The notes beneath the pieces were generated by a model, which worked only from the letters and a program-made list of their open reading frames with translations, was not told the origin of the DNA and ran no database searches. The position numbers and the translations under genes were made by a program. From assembly GCA_905182645.1 (NCBI GenBank), contig CAJJCJ010000013.1, positions 1 to 64,000 of the forward strand: a DNA stretch of 64,000 bases, in the 5' to 3' direction. Shown here in pieces: positions 44,714 to 52,944 of the stretch (the first letter of the stretch is position 1; every line of letters starts with the position of its first letter). The DNA is from an uncultured Sulfitobacter sp. GTDB taxonomy: Bacteria > Pseudomonadota > Alphaproteobacteria > Rhodobacterales > Rhodobacteraceae.

Positions 44714-45630
44714 GCGTCGCGGCGCGTCCGGTGGGCATTTGGGGAGCTGTTTTACTGCCCATTGACCAAGCGGGTGAGATTGATTGGGGTGCCCTTGCTG
44801 GCGAAGTAGAAATACTGTGCCGAAGCGATGTTGCGGGCATCTATACCAATGGGTCTGCTGGCGAATTTCATAACCAAACTGACGCGGAATTTGGGCGAAT
44901 TGCAGAAACCGTTGCGGATATTGCGGGTAAGTTTGATATGCCGTTTCAGATTGGCGTCAGTTGTACCAATCCGCGTGTAGCGCGTACCCGGCTGGACATG
45001 GCGCGCAGCCTTGGACCCAGCGCTATTCAATTTACGTTGCCAGATTGGTGGCCGCCCTCTTGGGATGAAGTGCAACGCTTTGTCGGCGGACTGCAAGACG
45101 TGGCGCAAGACATGCCGTTGGTTATCTACAATCCACCCCACGCCAAAGTTCAAATCTCGCTGGAACAGCTTGGTGTTTTGCGGGGCATTGCGCCGGGATT
45201 GGTTGGCGCCAAGCTGGCAGGGGGTAATGAAGATTGGTACGCTCGGCGGCGTGAGTTGGGCGATGGTTTTGCGGTTTTTGTGCCCGGACATTCGGTTGCT
45301 TTTGGCCGACCTCTTGGGGCGAATGGGTCTTATTCCAATGTGGCGTGTCTGAGTCCAAACGGCGCAGTCAGGTTGTGGGATTTGATCGCGTCTGATCCTG
45401 CCGCCGCGATTTCATTGGAGACCTGTATTGTGCAATTCCTTAAGAAAAACGTGATGCCATTGGCGCAAGCGCGTGGCCTTTCGGACCCGGCATTGGACAA
45501 ATTACTGGCCGCTGCTGGCGGTTGGGGACCTATTGGCCCGAGGTTGTTGTGGCCATATTCTTTTGCGACGACTGCCGAAGTTGACCAGATATCCAGGGCC
45601 GCACGGCGAGAATTACCCGAACTATTTTAG
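44710..45630 (+). CDS. DapA-family lyase, variant active-site motif
   Basis: This 306-aa class I aldolase relative has the Schiff-base Lys in VGAKLAGGN and the Tyr in LVIYNPP. The carboxylate-binding GTTGE motif is NGSAGE here, a change seen in divergent keto-acid aldolases or dehydratases. It differs clearly from the lyase at 41497, so the operon has two different enzymes of this class. GTG start, four-base overlap with the aminotransferase. The next gene of the operon has been destroyed by an IS6 element 14 bases later. Confidence 0.83.
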   Translation: MSVAARPVGIWGAVLLPIDQAGEIDWGALAGEVEILCRSDVAGIYTNGSAGEFHNQTDAEFGRIAETVADIAGKFDMPFQIGVSCTNPRVARTRLDMARSLGPSAIQFTLPDWWPPSWDEVQRFVGGLQDVAQDMPLVIYNPPHAKVQISLEQLGVLRGIAPGLVGAKLAGGNEDWYARRRELGDGFAVFVPGHSVAFGRPLGANGSYSNVACLSPNGAVRLWDLIASDPAAAISLETCIVQFLKKNVMPLAQARGLSDPALDKLLAAAGGWGPIGPRLLWPYSFATTAEVDQISRAARRELPELF

Positions 45631-45638
45631 GAGCTGAT

Positions 45639-45644
45639 ATGTCA
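45639..45644 (+). pseudogene. Start of the next operon gene, cut off by IS6
   Basis: After the lyase stop, a ribosome-binding site (GGAGC) and ATGTCA mark a new start codon. From 45645 the sequence is the end of an IS6-family element, and the frame closes after 18 codons. Only two codons of the original gene remain, so its identity is lost from this window. Confidence 0.5.
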
Positions 45645-46055
45645 GGTTCAGTCGCAAAGTTTTCGCTGTTGGTTGGACCGGCTCGCGAGTGGTAGGTGTG
45701 GGTTTTTGAGTTTGAAAGCGAGCAGCCAACCGTGACTATTGATTTCAAAGGGAACCATTTCCCGAAGAGCGTGATCCTTTACGCTGTGTTTTTCTATGTC
45801 CGCTACGGTGTCTCGTATTGGGATCTTGAGGATATCATGGCCGAACGCGGCGTTGAAATCGATCATGCCACGCTGAACCGCTGGCTGGTGAAATTCTCGC
45901 CGCTGATCGCTGCAAGTGCGCAGGCCAGAAAGAAGCGGACAGCCGTCTCTTGGCGGATGGAAGCGACATATATCAAGGTTCGCGGCAAGTGGACCTATCT
46001 GTACCGTGCTGTAGATAGGGACGGGCAAACCCTTGATTTATGCTGTCAGATCCAA
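45645..46055 (+). mobile_element. IS6-family element remnant
   Basis: The left terminal sequence GGTTCAGTCGCAAAG resembles IS6-family ends (GGxxCTGTTGCAAA). The transposase frame (GTG at 45696) has KFRGNHFPKSVI-like FKGNHFPKSVILYAVFFYVRYG and YIKVRGKWTYLYRAVDRDGQT, but ends near 46045 where unrelated IS3-type sequence begins. Where relatives read WRMDETY, this copy has WRMEATY, so the first catalytic Asp is also lost. It is inactive. Confidence 0.8.
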
Positions 46056-46146
46056 GAGAGTGTCCATTTTAACTTACCATTCTGTATAAGATAGTTGTCC
46101 ACAAAATTTGCATTCTTAACCACTACAGTAATGTGATAATTAGCAG

Positions 46147-46330
46147 GCGCAATTAGGGCGTCCTCATGTGGCCCTGGCATCAGGTCGTGATGTTGTTGCT
46201 GTTGAACCCACTTGTTCAGCGTAGATAGCCCAACCCCCAAATCTGAGGAAAGCTGAGGCCGCGTTAGACCACTGGTCGTGGCTATCTTCACCGCATCACT
46301 GCAAAAATCATCTGTGTATCTCTTTGCCAT
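46147..46330 (-). pseudogene. IS3-family OrfA fragment
   Basis: About 60 residues of an OrfA remain: the HTH (DAVKIATTSGLTRPQLSSDLGVGLSTLNKWVQ) followed by DLMPGPHED. After that the sequence no longer matches the family, whose members continue with a coiled coil. The 3' part and all of orfB are gone. It abuts the IS6 remnant through about 90 bases of unplaced sequence. Confidence 0.72.
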
Positions 46331-46418
46331 TCGTTCTCTCCTTCATAGCAAACATTGCTCGAAAGAGACCGGAACGTAAGCGGGACAAGACCAATTACAT
46401 CCACAACCAGTATCAAGC

Positions 46419-46970
46419 TCAGTAAAACTCAAAGCTCATAACAGAAATATCAGCGGTGAAGTCCTTACCATATGCAACTATACCGATAGTTTTGATCGTA
46501 TCTTGGTTCATGGAGGTTCGCAGCAATGATGATGATTTTACAAAGGATTCAAATGGAAGTTTCACTTCCGTCCAAGAGCTATTTGCTTCGAAGCCCTGTT
46601 GGTAATAATGCCAAGGTAGGCGAGTGCTGGAATTTCTGATGTGCAAATAATACTGTTCTCCATTACCTTTAACCTTTAGCTTTATACCCGTTTTGCCCTC
46701 TGCCAACTCCCAAGGTCCAGATGACCTAACCTGTATAAAGCCTCCATTATTCGCAGTAGATACTTCACCTGTTAGCCGTATGGTTTTATCCACCCCACGA
46801 CTTTCAAATACCGCAGTGCCTTCAGACACACCACCCATCACGGTGTCTGCGAAATAGGACCACTGGCCTGTTTGGATAATGTTTTCAGCCATTGCACCAC
46901 CACTCGCAAACGCCAGAGCAAAGGAACTAACCAATAATGATTTTAATACTCTCTTGATGACCATCTTCAC
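46419..46970 (-). CDS. CIA30 family protein with signal peptide
   Basis: The 183-aa protein has a signal peptide (residues 1-28, ending AMAEN) and a jelly-roll CIA30-like domain: DTVMGGVSEG near the start, then STANNGGFIQVR and WTEVKLPFESF. CIA30 was named from complex I assembly in eukaryotes; bacterial periplasmic members are uncharacterised. It looks intact although it is surrounded by IS fragments, so it may be the only survivor of an original gene group. Confidence 0.78.
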   Translation of the reverse strand: MKMVIKRVLKSLLVSSFALAFASGGAMAENIIQTGQWSYFADTVMGGVSEGTAVFESRGVDKTIRLTGEVSTANNGGFIQVRSSGPWELAEGKTGIKLKVKGNGEQYYLHIRNSSTRLPWHYYQQGFEANSSWTEVKLPFESFVKSSSLLRTSMNQDTIKTIGIVAYGKDFTADISVMSFEFY

Positions 46971-47197
46971 ATTCCAATTATTACGTTCATATTAATCTTA
47001 CGTTGCTAATCTCCGTTTAGATTGAACAAACGATTGGGCGGGGGGTAAAACGAAGAATTAGCCTGACCTAAGGGGCCAGACTGTGTTCGGTATTGATTTC
47101 CACGATTACCGCCACGAGACTGAACACCCAAGAGCCTCAGCATGTTGTACATAGCAGAACGACGATCTTTCTATTAACTCGGTGCATAAAACTGGAA

Positions 47198-47215
47198 ATG
47201 GGACAATTGTCCCAT
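47198..47215. repeat. Perfect 18-base palindrome next to an IS end
   Basis: ATGGGACAATTGTCCCAT is an exact palindrome and ends one base before the left end of the IS3 element at 47216. It could be a target preference of the element, an operator of the lost gene, or a hairpin. Confidence 0.7.
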
Positions 47216-47278
47216 TGACCTGCGCCCCTAAAACTCCTCCAAATTTGTGTAGAGTCCGCCCAACAAAAGGACGGACAA

Positions 47279-47542
47279 ATGAAGGCACGATTTACGGACG
47301 AACAGATCATAGCAATTATCAAGGAACAGGAATCTGGTGAGAAGACCGCTGACGTTTGTCGGCGGCACGGGATCAGTTCTGCGACGTTCTACAAATACAA
47401 ATCGAAGTATGGCGGAATGGAACCTTCTGACGCGAAGCGATTGCGCGCTTTGGAGGATGAGAATGGCAAGTTGAAGAAGTTGCTGGCCGAACAGATGTTG
47501 GACAATGCGATGTTGCGAGACATCAATTCAAAAAAGTGGTGA
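47279..47542 (+). CDS. IS3-family transposase OrfA
   Basis: The 87-aa product has the IS407-group HTH ([29 protein letters not shown], then [11 protein letters not shown]) and a coiled coil ([20 protein letters not shown]). It overlaps orfB by seven bases. Confidence 0.88.
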   Translation: MKARFTDEQIIAIIKEQESGEKTADVCRRHGISSATFYKYKSKYGGMEPSDAKRLRALEDENGKLKKLLAEQMLDNAMLRDINSKKW

Positions 47543-48378
47543 CGCCCGTGGCAAAGCGGAATGCTGTGGTTCACCTGTGTGAGACGCACGGTGTGAGCCA
47601 GCGGCGGGCGTGTGATGTACTGCAGATTGATCGATCAACGGTGCGGTATCTGTCGCGTCGTGGCGATGACACTGATCTACGCGATGCGATCAAGCGGGTG
47701 TCCAGAGAACGGCGTCGGTTTGGTTGTCGCCGCATACACGTGATGATTGCGCGAGAGGGCTTCGAGGTGAACCACAAGAAGGTAAGGCGTATCTACCGTG
47801 AAGAGAAGCTGCAGGTACGCCGCAGAGGTGGCAGGAAACGTGCTTTGGGCACGCGAAAGCCAATGGTGCTGCCTGACGGCCCGAACCAACGCTGGAGCTT
47901 GGATTTTGTATCTGACGCCCTGACAGACGGTCGCAGGTTCCGCATTTTGGCAGTCGTTGATGACTTCAGTCGCGAGAACTTAGTTCTTGTTGCGGACACA
48001 TCGTTGTCCGGTCAGCGGGTTGCGCGTGAGCTGGACAAGGTAATCGCTGAACGAGGCATGCCAAAGACAATAGTTTCAGACAACGGAACCGAGTTCACCA
48101 GCATGGCGATCCTTAAATGGGTTCAGGAGACTGACGTTGATTGGCACTATATCGCACCGGGAAAACCCCAACAGAACGGCTTCATTGAAAGCTTTAACGG
48201 CAAGCTGCGAGATGAATGCCTCAACGGCGAGATATTCTACTCACTACGCGAAGCTCAAATAATCATCGAACGCTGGAGGAACCACTACAACACGAAACGA
48301 CCACACAGTGCATTGGGCTATCGCCCACCTGCGCCGGAAGCCACCATCCCGGTGGACCAAAGGCCAGTCATGCACTAA
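47536..48378 (+). CDS. IS3-family transposase OrfB
   Basis: This 280-aa integrase-core protein has the catalytic residues in [19 protein letters not shown] and [15 protein letters not shown], and the C-terminal [15 protein letters not shown]. The length is normal and no frame disruption is seen. It needs coupling or frameshifting with orfA for expression. Confidence 0.9.
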   Translation: MVTPVAKRNAVVHLCETHGVSQRRACDVLQIDRSTVRYLSRRGDDTDLRDAIKRVSRERRRFGCRRIHVMIAREGFEVNHKKVRRIYREEKLQVRRRGGRKRALGTRKPMVLPDGPNQRWSLDFVSDALTDGRRFRILAVVDDFSRENLVLVADTSLSGQRVARELDKVIAERGMPKTIVSDNGTEFTSMAILKWVQETDVDWHYIAPGKPQQNGFIESFNGKLRDECLNGEIFYSLREAQIIIERWRNHYNTKRPHSALGYRPPAPEATIPVDQRPVMH

Positions 48379-48472
48379 CTTTCAAATTGGACCACTCAAG
48401 TGGGGCTGCTCACTACGTAACTGCGGCTCAATCATGTCGTTGGTTTGCGGGTCTGAGTTTCATATTCCTCGG

Positions 48473-48556
48473 TTTCGTTTTGGGCTGATTATACGGCGAT
48501 GGCGTTATGCCTTGCTCAGAGTTTAATCGAACACCATCAACTTGATCTAAAAGACT
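48473..48556 (+). pseudogene. Scrap of an ADP-ribosylglycohydrolase-like gene
   Basis: Twenty-eight residues, WADYTAMALCLAQSLIEH then HQLDLKDWVNA, resemble the WTDDTAMALCLAESLIE segment of the ADP-ribosylglycohydrolase (DraG) family, with one metal-binding Asp lost. No more of the gene is visible on either side, where an IS3 end and a kinase fragment lie. Confidence 0.4.
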
Positions 48557-48559
48557 GGG

Positions 48560-48966
48560 TCAACGCCAAAAAATATCAAATTTCGCGCCACCCAAGTCAG
48601 AATTAGATATTGTAATCTGACCGCCATGTGCCTCAACAATCTGTTTGCAGATATGCAGGCCAAGGCCAGAACTGTTTGGCTTGGCAGCCTCGCCAACACG
48701 TGATGAAAAAAAACGGGTAAATACAGCATCGCGCATTTCCTCACGCACACCCGGTCCGCTATCCTCAACAATTAGTGTTGGCCCTTTGCGCCAATGACTT
48801 TGGACCCGGATTCGAACAGTCCCCTTTGGCCGAACAAAACTAATTGCATTGTCCAACAAGTTAACAATCACCTGTCCAACCCGGTCCGGAAGGCCGTTCA
48901 TCGGCGCCTTGCTTGGAAGATCAAGTTCAATGACTACTTGTGGGTAGGTAATCTCCCCATTTTTAA
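48560..48966 (-). pseudogene. Sensor histidine kinase, ATPase-domain fragment
   Basis: The C-terminal HATPase_c domain is readable: N box (VIVNLLDNAISF), G1 (VEDSGPGVREE), F box (FTRFFSS) and G2 (SSGLGLHICKQIV). Coding continues upstream of the ATG at 48901 (EITYPQVVIELDLPSK) up to the end of the neighbouring IS at about 48949-48966. The sensor and phospho-accepting His parts are missing, so the protein cannot signal. Confidence 0.82.
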
Positions 48967-48985
48967 CGGGGTGCGGCTGTAGAAC

Positions 48986-49813
48986 TTACGCGGCCATTTT
49001 CAGTTTCATGGCGGGTGTAATGCCGCCGATGCCCATATTCGGGCGGTCATTGTTGTAAGTCCATAGCCATTGTGTGGCGAAGTCCTGTGCCTCCTCTATG
49101 TTTTCAATGATGTGTTGGTCCAACCATTCATGCCTGACCGTGCGGTTATAGCGCTCGATGTAAGCGTTCTGTTGCGGCTTTCCGGGTTGGATGTGCTGGA
49201 TGGCAATACCTTGTTTCTCAGCCCATTCCAGCAGCTTGCCACTGATATATTCGGGGCCATTATCAACCCGAATAGTTTCTGGTTTTCCACGCCATTCGAT
49301 GATCCGATTGAGGCTGCGAATAACCCGTTCGGCTGGCACAGAAAAATCGACCTCGATGCCCAAACCCTCGCGGTTAAAATCATCCAACACGTTCAAGAGC
49401 CGAAACGCCCGACCCTCCCCGAGGCGATCCGCCATGAACTCCAGCGACCAGGTCACGTTCGGCGCGTCCGGCACTGCCAGCGCATCGGGCTTGTCCCGCT
49501 TTAACCGTTTCCGAGGTTTGATCCGCAAGTTCAGTTCCAGTTCGCAGTAGATGCGGTAGACCCGTTTGTGGTTCCACGGATGGCCCTGCACATTGCGCAG
49601 ATGCAGGAAACATAGCCCAAACCCCCAAGTCTTCCGTGCGGCCGTCAGCCCAACCAGCAGATCGGCGATCTCTTCGTTCTCGTCGCTCAAGAGCGGGCTG
49701 TAACGATAGCAGGTCTCACTCACGCCAAAGGTGCGGCAGGCCAGCGCAATGCTGACACCGTGTCGCGCCACCGCGTTCTCGGCCAGACCCCGGCGCAGGG
49801 CTGGCCGGATCAC
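48986..49813 (-). CDS. IS3-family transposase OrfB, altered first catalytic residue
   Basis: The 275-aa integrase-core protein is full length with [10 protein letters not shown] and [15 protein letters not shown]. The first acidic residue of the DDE triad, normally in WS-x-DF, is Glu here (WSLEFMAD), which would be expected to impair catalysis. Its partner orfA is frameshifted, so the element is probably dead. Confidence 0.83.
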   Translation of the reverse strand: MIRPALRRGLAENAVARHGVSIALACRTFGVSETCYRYSPLLSDENEEIADLLVGLTAARKTWGFGLCFLHLRNVQGHPWNHKRVYRIYCELELNLRIKPRKRLKRDKPDALAVPDAPNVTWSLEFMADRLGEGRAFRLLNVLDDFNREGLGIEVDFSVPAERVIRSLNRIIEWRGKPETIRVDNGPEYISGKLLEWAEKQGIAIQHIQPGKPQQNAYIERYNRTVRHEWLDQHIIENIEEAQDFATQWLWTYNNDRPNMGIGGITPAMKLKMAA

Positions 49814-50075
49814 TTTTTCCCAAGGGCTTCCTTCAGTAACTCGGCTTGCATGCTCATCTCGGCATACATCTTCTTGAGACGCCGGTTCTCGTCTTCAAGG
49901 CCTTCATCTGGCTGATCATCGACGCGTCCATCCCGCCATACTTCGACCGCCATTTGTAGAACGACGCGTTGCTCATCCCGTGCTCGCGGCACAGCTCAGA
50001 GACAGGCACACCGCCTTCGGCTTGGCGCAGGATCGCAAGAATTTGGGGTTCGCTATATCTCGTCATCTTCATCAA
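49810..50075 (-). pseudogene. IS3-family OrfA, one-base deletion
   Basis: The HTH half (MTRYSEPQILAILRQAEGG, SELCREHGMSNASFYKW) lies in one frame from 50075. The coiled-coil half ([20 protein letters not shown]) lies in another. A single G appears lost at GCCTTGAAGACGAG (about 49910), where relatives read ALEDENRRL. This is not the programmed slip between orfA and orfB, which occurs at the overlap. Confidence 0.82.
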
Positions 50076-50140
50076 AATCTCCTCAGATATCTTGCCGAGA
50101 AAATTCTACTTCCGCATCCCCTTAGTTTCGGGGGGGATTA

Positions 50141-50360
50141 CCCAATCTTGGCGCAGGCTCTTCGGCACGCTGGCCGACGCCCGCCATACGCTGGAAGAAT
50201 GGCAGGAGGACTACAACTGGCGCAGACCACACTCAGCATTGGGCAACCTGACACCGATGGAATTTTTGCAGAGAAAGGCGATGGACAAGATGGCGGCCTA
50301 ACGCCAAAGATTTAACCCCAAGGACTCCGCGCAAAGCTGGAGGGAACTTGGGGCACAGGT
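50141..50360 (+). mobile_element. 3' remnant of an IS3-family element
   Basis: The end of an orfB is readable to the stop at 50301 (TLEEWQEDYNWRRPHSALGNLTP then FLQRKAMDKMAA). After it comes a terminal sequence GGGGCACAGGTCA near 50348-50360, similar in type to the left end of the element at 47216. The rest of the element was replaced by the neighbouring IS at 50140. Confidence 0.75.
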
Positions 50361-50362
50361 CA

Positions 50363-50515
50363 AGTCCGCCAAGATTATAATTGAACCGGTTGAATTTCCT
50401 ATGTGGACGAGTCGATCTGGCAGGTTTAAAAGTGGGCGTCTGGATATCAAATTAATACCGTCCCAAGAGCAACGCGGTCTGCGGTATGTCAGTTCCCTGT
50501 TTAAACATCATATGT
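50363..50515 (+). pseudogene. C-terminal gene remnant of unknown family
   Basis: Fifty codons are open directly after the IS end, with protein-like content (EPVEFPMWTSRSGRFKSG and SQEQRGLRYVSSLFKHHM) and a TGA stop at 50513-50515. This is probably the tail of the gene that the IS originally interrupted. I do not recognise it. Confidence 0.35.
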
Positions 50516-50819
50516 GATTCATGCTCTTTCCGAGGGAGTTCTTTAGTTAAGAGCTACTGAGCCATCATGAGACTGCAAAATACGCGCAGTCGAGAAACTG
50601 GGCGTTGGTCTATATGCTAGATCTATAATACGCCCCCCCCTGGGGCTTGCCTCGGTCCCACGGGGGGGGCAATACCTGAGTAGCACAGGCAAGAAGGTCA
50701 ACGAACGATGAGTTGTGCGATGTTTGAGATCAAAGGCAATCAAGTGGTATGCGTAATAATGGGTAAGTAAATGGGTAGACAAAAAAATACTAAATAAGTC
50801 ATTGATATTAATATCTTGC
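50516..50819. other. Intergenic stretch with a G8/C8 hairpin
   Basis: No gene is seen. GCCCCCCCC (50632-50640) and GGGGGGGGC (50662-50670) form a perfect nine-base stem around a 21-base loop that is itself GC-rich. The homopolymer arms are unusual for this DNA. No T-run follows, so it is not a classic terminator. Confidence 0.55.
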
Positions 50820-50909
50820 TGGCGGAGACGCAGGGATTCGAACCCTGGGAACCCGTGAAGGCTCAACGGTTTTCGAGACCGCCCCGTTCGACCACTCCGG
50901 CACGTCTCC
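50820..50909 (-). tRNA. tRNA-Ser(CGA)
   Basis: The 90-base gene has a seven-base acceptor stem (GGAGACG with CGTCTCC), the long variable arm of a class II tRNA, a T arm with GGTTCGAATCC, and an encoded CCA end at 50820-50822. The anticodon loop CTCGAAA gives anticodon CGA, reading UCG serine codons. It lies at the right edge of the IS graveyard with its 3' end facing it, a common target for integrases, though no integrase is seen. Confidence 0.93.
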
Positions 50910-51055
50910 GCATTTGATGGCCGTCGTTTAGTCGTGGCCACGTGCGGACGCAAGGGCTTATGCGGACCGAGATGACAATTGCGTCACGCGACCTTGGCAA
51001 ACGATCACGTCACACATAGGTTTCGTTTCAACGTATTTATGTTCAAGGACCCGTA

Positions 51056-51304
51056 ATGATCCACCATACAATTGCAATCGCTTCTATTGTCACATCTAGC
51101 TTTATTTCATTGCCGGCCTTAACCCAGAATACACAAGCAGAGTTACTTTTTGATGCGCTAGGGCTGCCGGACATCGTCGATATTATGCGCGAAGAAGGTG
51201 TGGTATATGGCGCGCAGATCGGGACTGACTTGTTTCCCAATCAAGTATCGCCTGCATGGCGGGCCACAGTCGAAACGATTTATGATAGTGCTCTGAGTTG
51301 GTAG
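51056..51304 (+). pseudogene. N-terminal fragment of a DUF2059-type exported protein
   Basis: The 82 residues hold a short signal-like start (IAIASIVTSSFISLPALTQ) and FDALGLPDIVDIMREEGVVYG, which resembles exported alphaproteobacterial DUF2059 proteins of more than 200 aa. The frame stops at SALSW with a TAG, and I see no continuation in the other frames. It is a truncated gene. Confidence 0.5.
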
Positions 51305-51390
51305 GTAGATTTGAATGACTGCCTGCGGCTTTATTGCACCTTCAAGAGAAGTGCCCGTAGAGGATGAAATGACTGAGAGGACTTTTGAGA

Positions 51391-51866
51391 ATGGCGAATT
51401 GTACTGAGTGTGGGAAGAAGTTTGGTTTTATTGAGTCTGGCATCGATGGCCTGTGTACCGTCTGCACTTACCTAGCGACCGCCGAACCCGAGTCTATGGC
51501 TTAGATTAATGAGAACGTAGCAACCAAAACGCAAATCGAAGCCATCCTTCTGACTACAGAAACAGCTCCAAACCTACCCATCACTAAACGGATTGAGATC
51601 GTAACAGCTGAGGTTGCCTTTGGGATGAACATCTTCAAAGACTTGTTTGCTGGCATCAGAGACATCGTAGGTGGACGCTCTGAGGCTGTTCAAGTGACCA
51701 TGATAGAGATTCACGCCGTACTGCCCTTTATGAGCTCAAGAAGGAAGCTCACGCTGTTGGTGCTAATGCAGTGGTAGCAGTGGACCTCGATTATGTGGAA
51801 CTGAGCGGCGCAGGCAATATGGTCATGTTGGTGGCTTCTGGGACTGCAGTTGTGTTTGAGGAATGA
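51391..51866 (+). pseudogene. YbjQ/UPF0145-type protein with N-terminal zinc ribbon, decayed
   Basis: The first 37 codons encode a treble-cleft-like CTECGKKFGF and GLCTVC (two CxxC pairs), then a TAG at 51502-51504. Reading on in the same frame gives the YbjQ domain: [45 protein letters not shown]. Near 51700 the frame shifts and the rest is [21 protein letters not shown] and [13 protein letters not shown], ending at 51866. Repaired it would be about 157 aa. YbjQ proteins form pentamers of unclear function. One nonsense and one frameshift indicate a true pseudogene. Confidence 0.72.
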
Positions 51867-52255
51867 TGATAAGATTTATCTTATATTTGAGCCTGTTTGC
51901 CTTGCTGGTCGGTTGCGGTGAGCCACTTTCTGGATCATTTCGAGCCGTAGGATTTCACGACAATCAGAAATACAAAATAGATGTGAATATCGGGGGTATA
52001 GTTTCAGCACCAACACTAGCCATTTTTCTTAATGATGAGCAGGCTCTTTATGTTGAACGTCCTATGAGTATGATGTCAGATGCAAACTGCGAAAAATTAT
52101 TGGCTTACGGTTGGAAATGTAGGTTCTCAGATACTTACAAAGGTTTGCAAGTAGCCGTGGTCGAAGAGATCAATGCAAGTCCATACTTCAACTACCGCCA
52201 TTATGATGTCTATCTAGATGGGCAACTGTTGCAGCGTGTCATCGGGACATTTTAG
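51863..52255 (+). CDS. Small predicted lipoprotein
   Basis: The 130-aa protein starts with a lipoprotein signal ([12 protein letters not shown], lipobox LVGC at about residues 15-18). The mature part contains two more Cys residues (DANCEKLL and GWKCRF) that could form a disulfide. No family is recognised. The ATG overlaps the stop of the decayed YbjQ gene, so it probably belonged to the same transcript. Confidence 0.6.
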   Translation: MMIRFILYLSLFALLVGCGEPLSGSFRAVGFHDNQKYKIDVNIGGIVSAPTLAIFLNDEQALYVERPMSMMSDANCEKLLAYGWKCRFSDTYKGLQVAVVEEINASPYFNYRHYDVYLDGQLLQRVIGTF

Positions 52256-52944
52256 ACACATCAACTTCGGTTTAATAACTAAATAGATTGGCGTGATTAC
52301 CAAATCGGTTTGCATCTCGAATAGTGCCCCACACCTGAATTTAGTAGAGAACGAGCAGCGATCTGCGCTGAGCTACCCAACCTAGGGGAGCACCGTACCC
52401 GCTCTAAATCCTACCAAAACAATCAAGCGAATTGCATTGACAACACCCTCATAAGAGCCTTCTAGATAGTAGATCGGGAGCGACTTAACTCGCTATCAAT
52501 GGCAGTGGCACCTACTTGTTCCCACCCATTTTGAGGCATTTTGCAAACAATCCGCCTTAATCTGCCTTATTGATTCCAAAAAAGATCAATCAGGGCAGGA
52601 CGGTTTGATTTTGCTTATATTTCGACCGTTCAACAGTTGCCATATTAGGCCACGTGTTGGGCCCACGCGATGATGCCGTTGACGGGAAAAATGTAGATTC
52701 CCGAATTGATTGGCTTAGCCTGCGTTTGCAGTTGGAAGAACCAGACAACAAAGGGCGATGCGCCTGTTTTTGCCTTTGTGTTTATGCTTGACTTGAACCC
52801 AATATGGACGGATAAGCCGCCATCTGAGCAAGTGACTTGCTTGGTTCTATGCAAAATAACGCCCAATCGGGCGCGCCGTCCAAAGGTACAAAACGCCTGT
52901 TAAATCAGGGGCCTCCATGACGCGGGACATTAAAGGAAAGACAT
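52256..52944. other. Gene-free region upstream of rplU
   Basis: No convincing coding region is seen in 689 bases. An imperfect hairpin lies at 52562-52598 (CTGCC-TTATTGAT pairing with ATCAATCAGGGCAG around an A-rich loop). The last 100 bases should contain the rplU promoter and leader, but I cannot fix its boxes. A minus-strand frame at 52645-52866 has no protein-like pattern. Confidence 0.5.

Larger units (their letters stand above)
47216..48412 (+). mobile_element. IS3-family element, apparently complete
   Basis: The element is about 1197 bases with poor terminal inverted repeats (left TGACCTGCGCCCC; right end read inward TGAGCAGCCCCAC). The flanks CCAT and CTAC do not form a direct repeat. 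Both transposase frames are open with all catalytic residues, so it may still move. Confidence 0.8.
48949..50140 (-). mobile_element. IS3-family element with defective transposase
   Basis: The 1192-base element has long imperfect inverted repeats: both ends read TAATC(T/C)CCCC inward, and GGGG(A/G)TGCGG with GTAGAA match again further in. The flanks AGG and CCC show no direct repeat; the left neighbour is a kinase gene and the right neighbour another IS remnant. It therefore arose here by a nested or recombined event. Confidence 0.82.

Noticed and set aside
49854..49992. Frame break in IS3 orfA as programmed frameshifting
   Set aside because: Programmed slippage in IS3 elements occurs at the orfA/orfB overlap; this break is within the coiled coil and lacks a slippery run there.
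52645..52866. Minus-strand frame of 73 codons upstream of rplU
   Set aside because: No ribosome-binding site, no recognisable motif, and it stands in a region without coding character.
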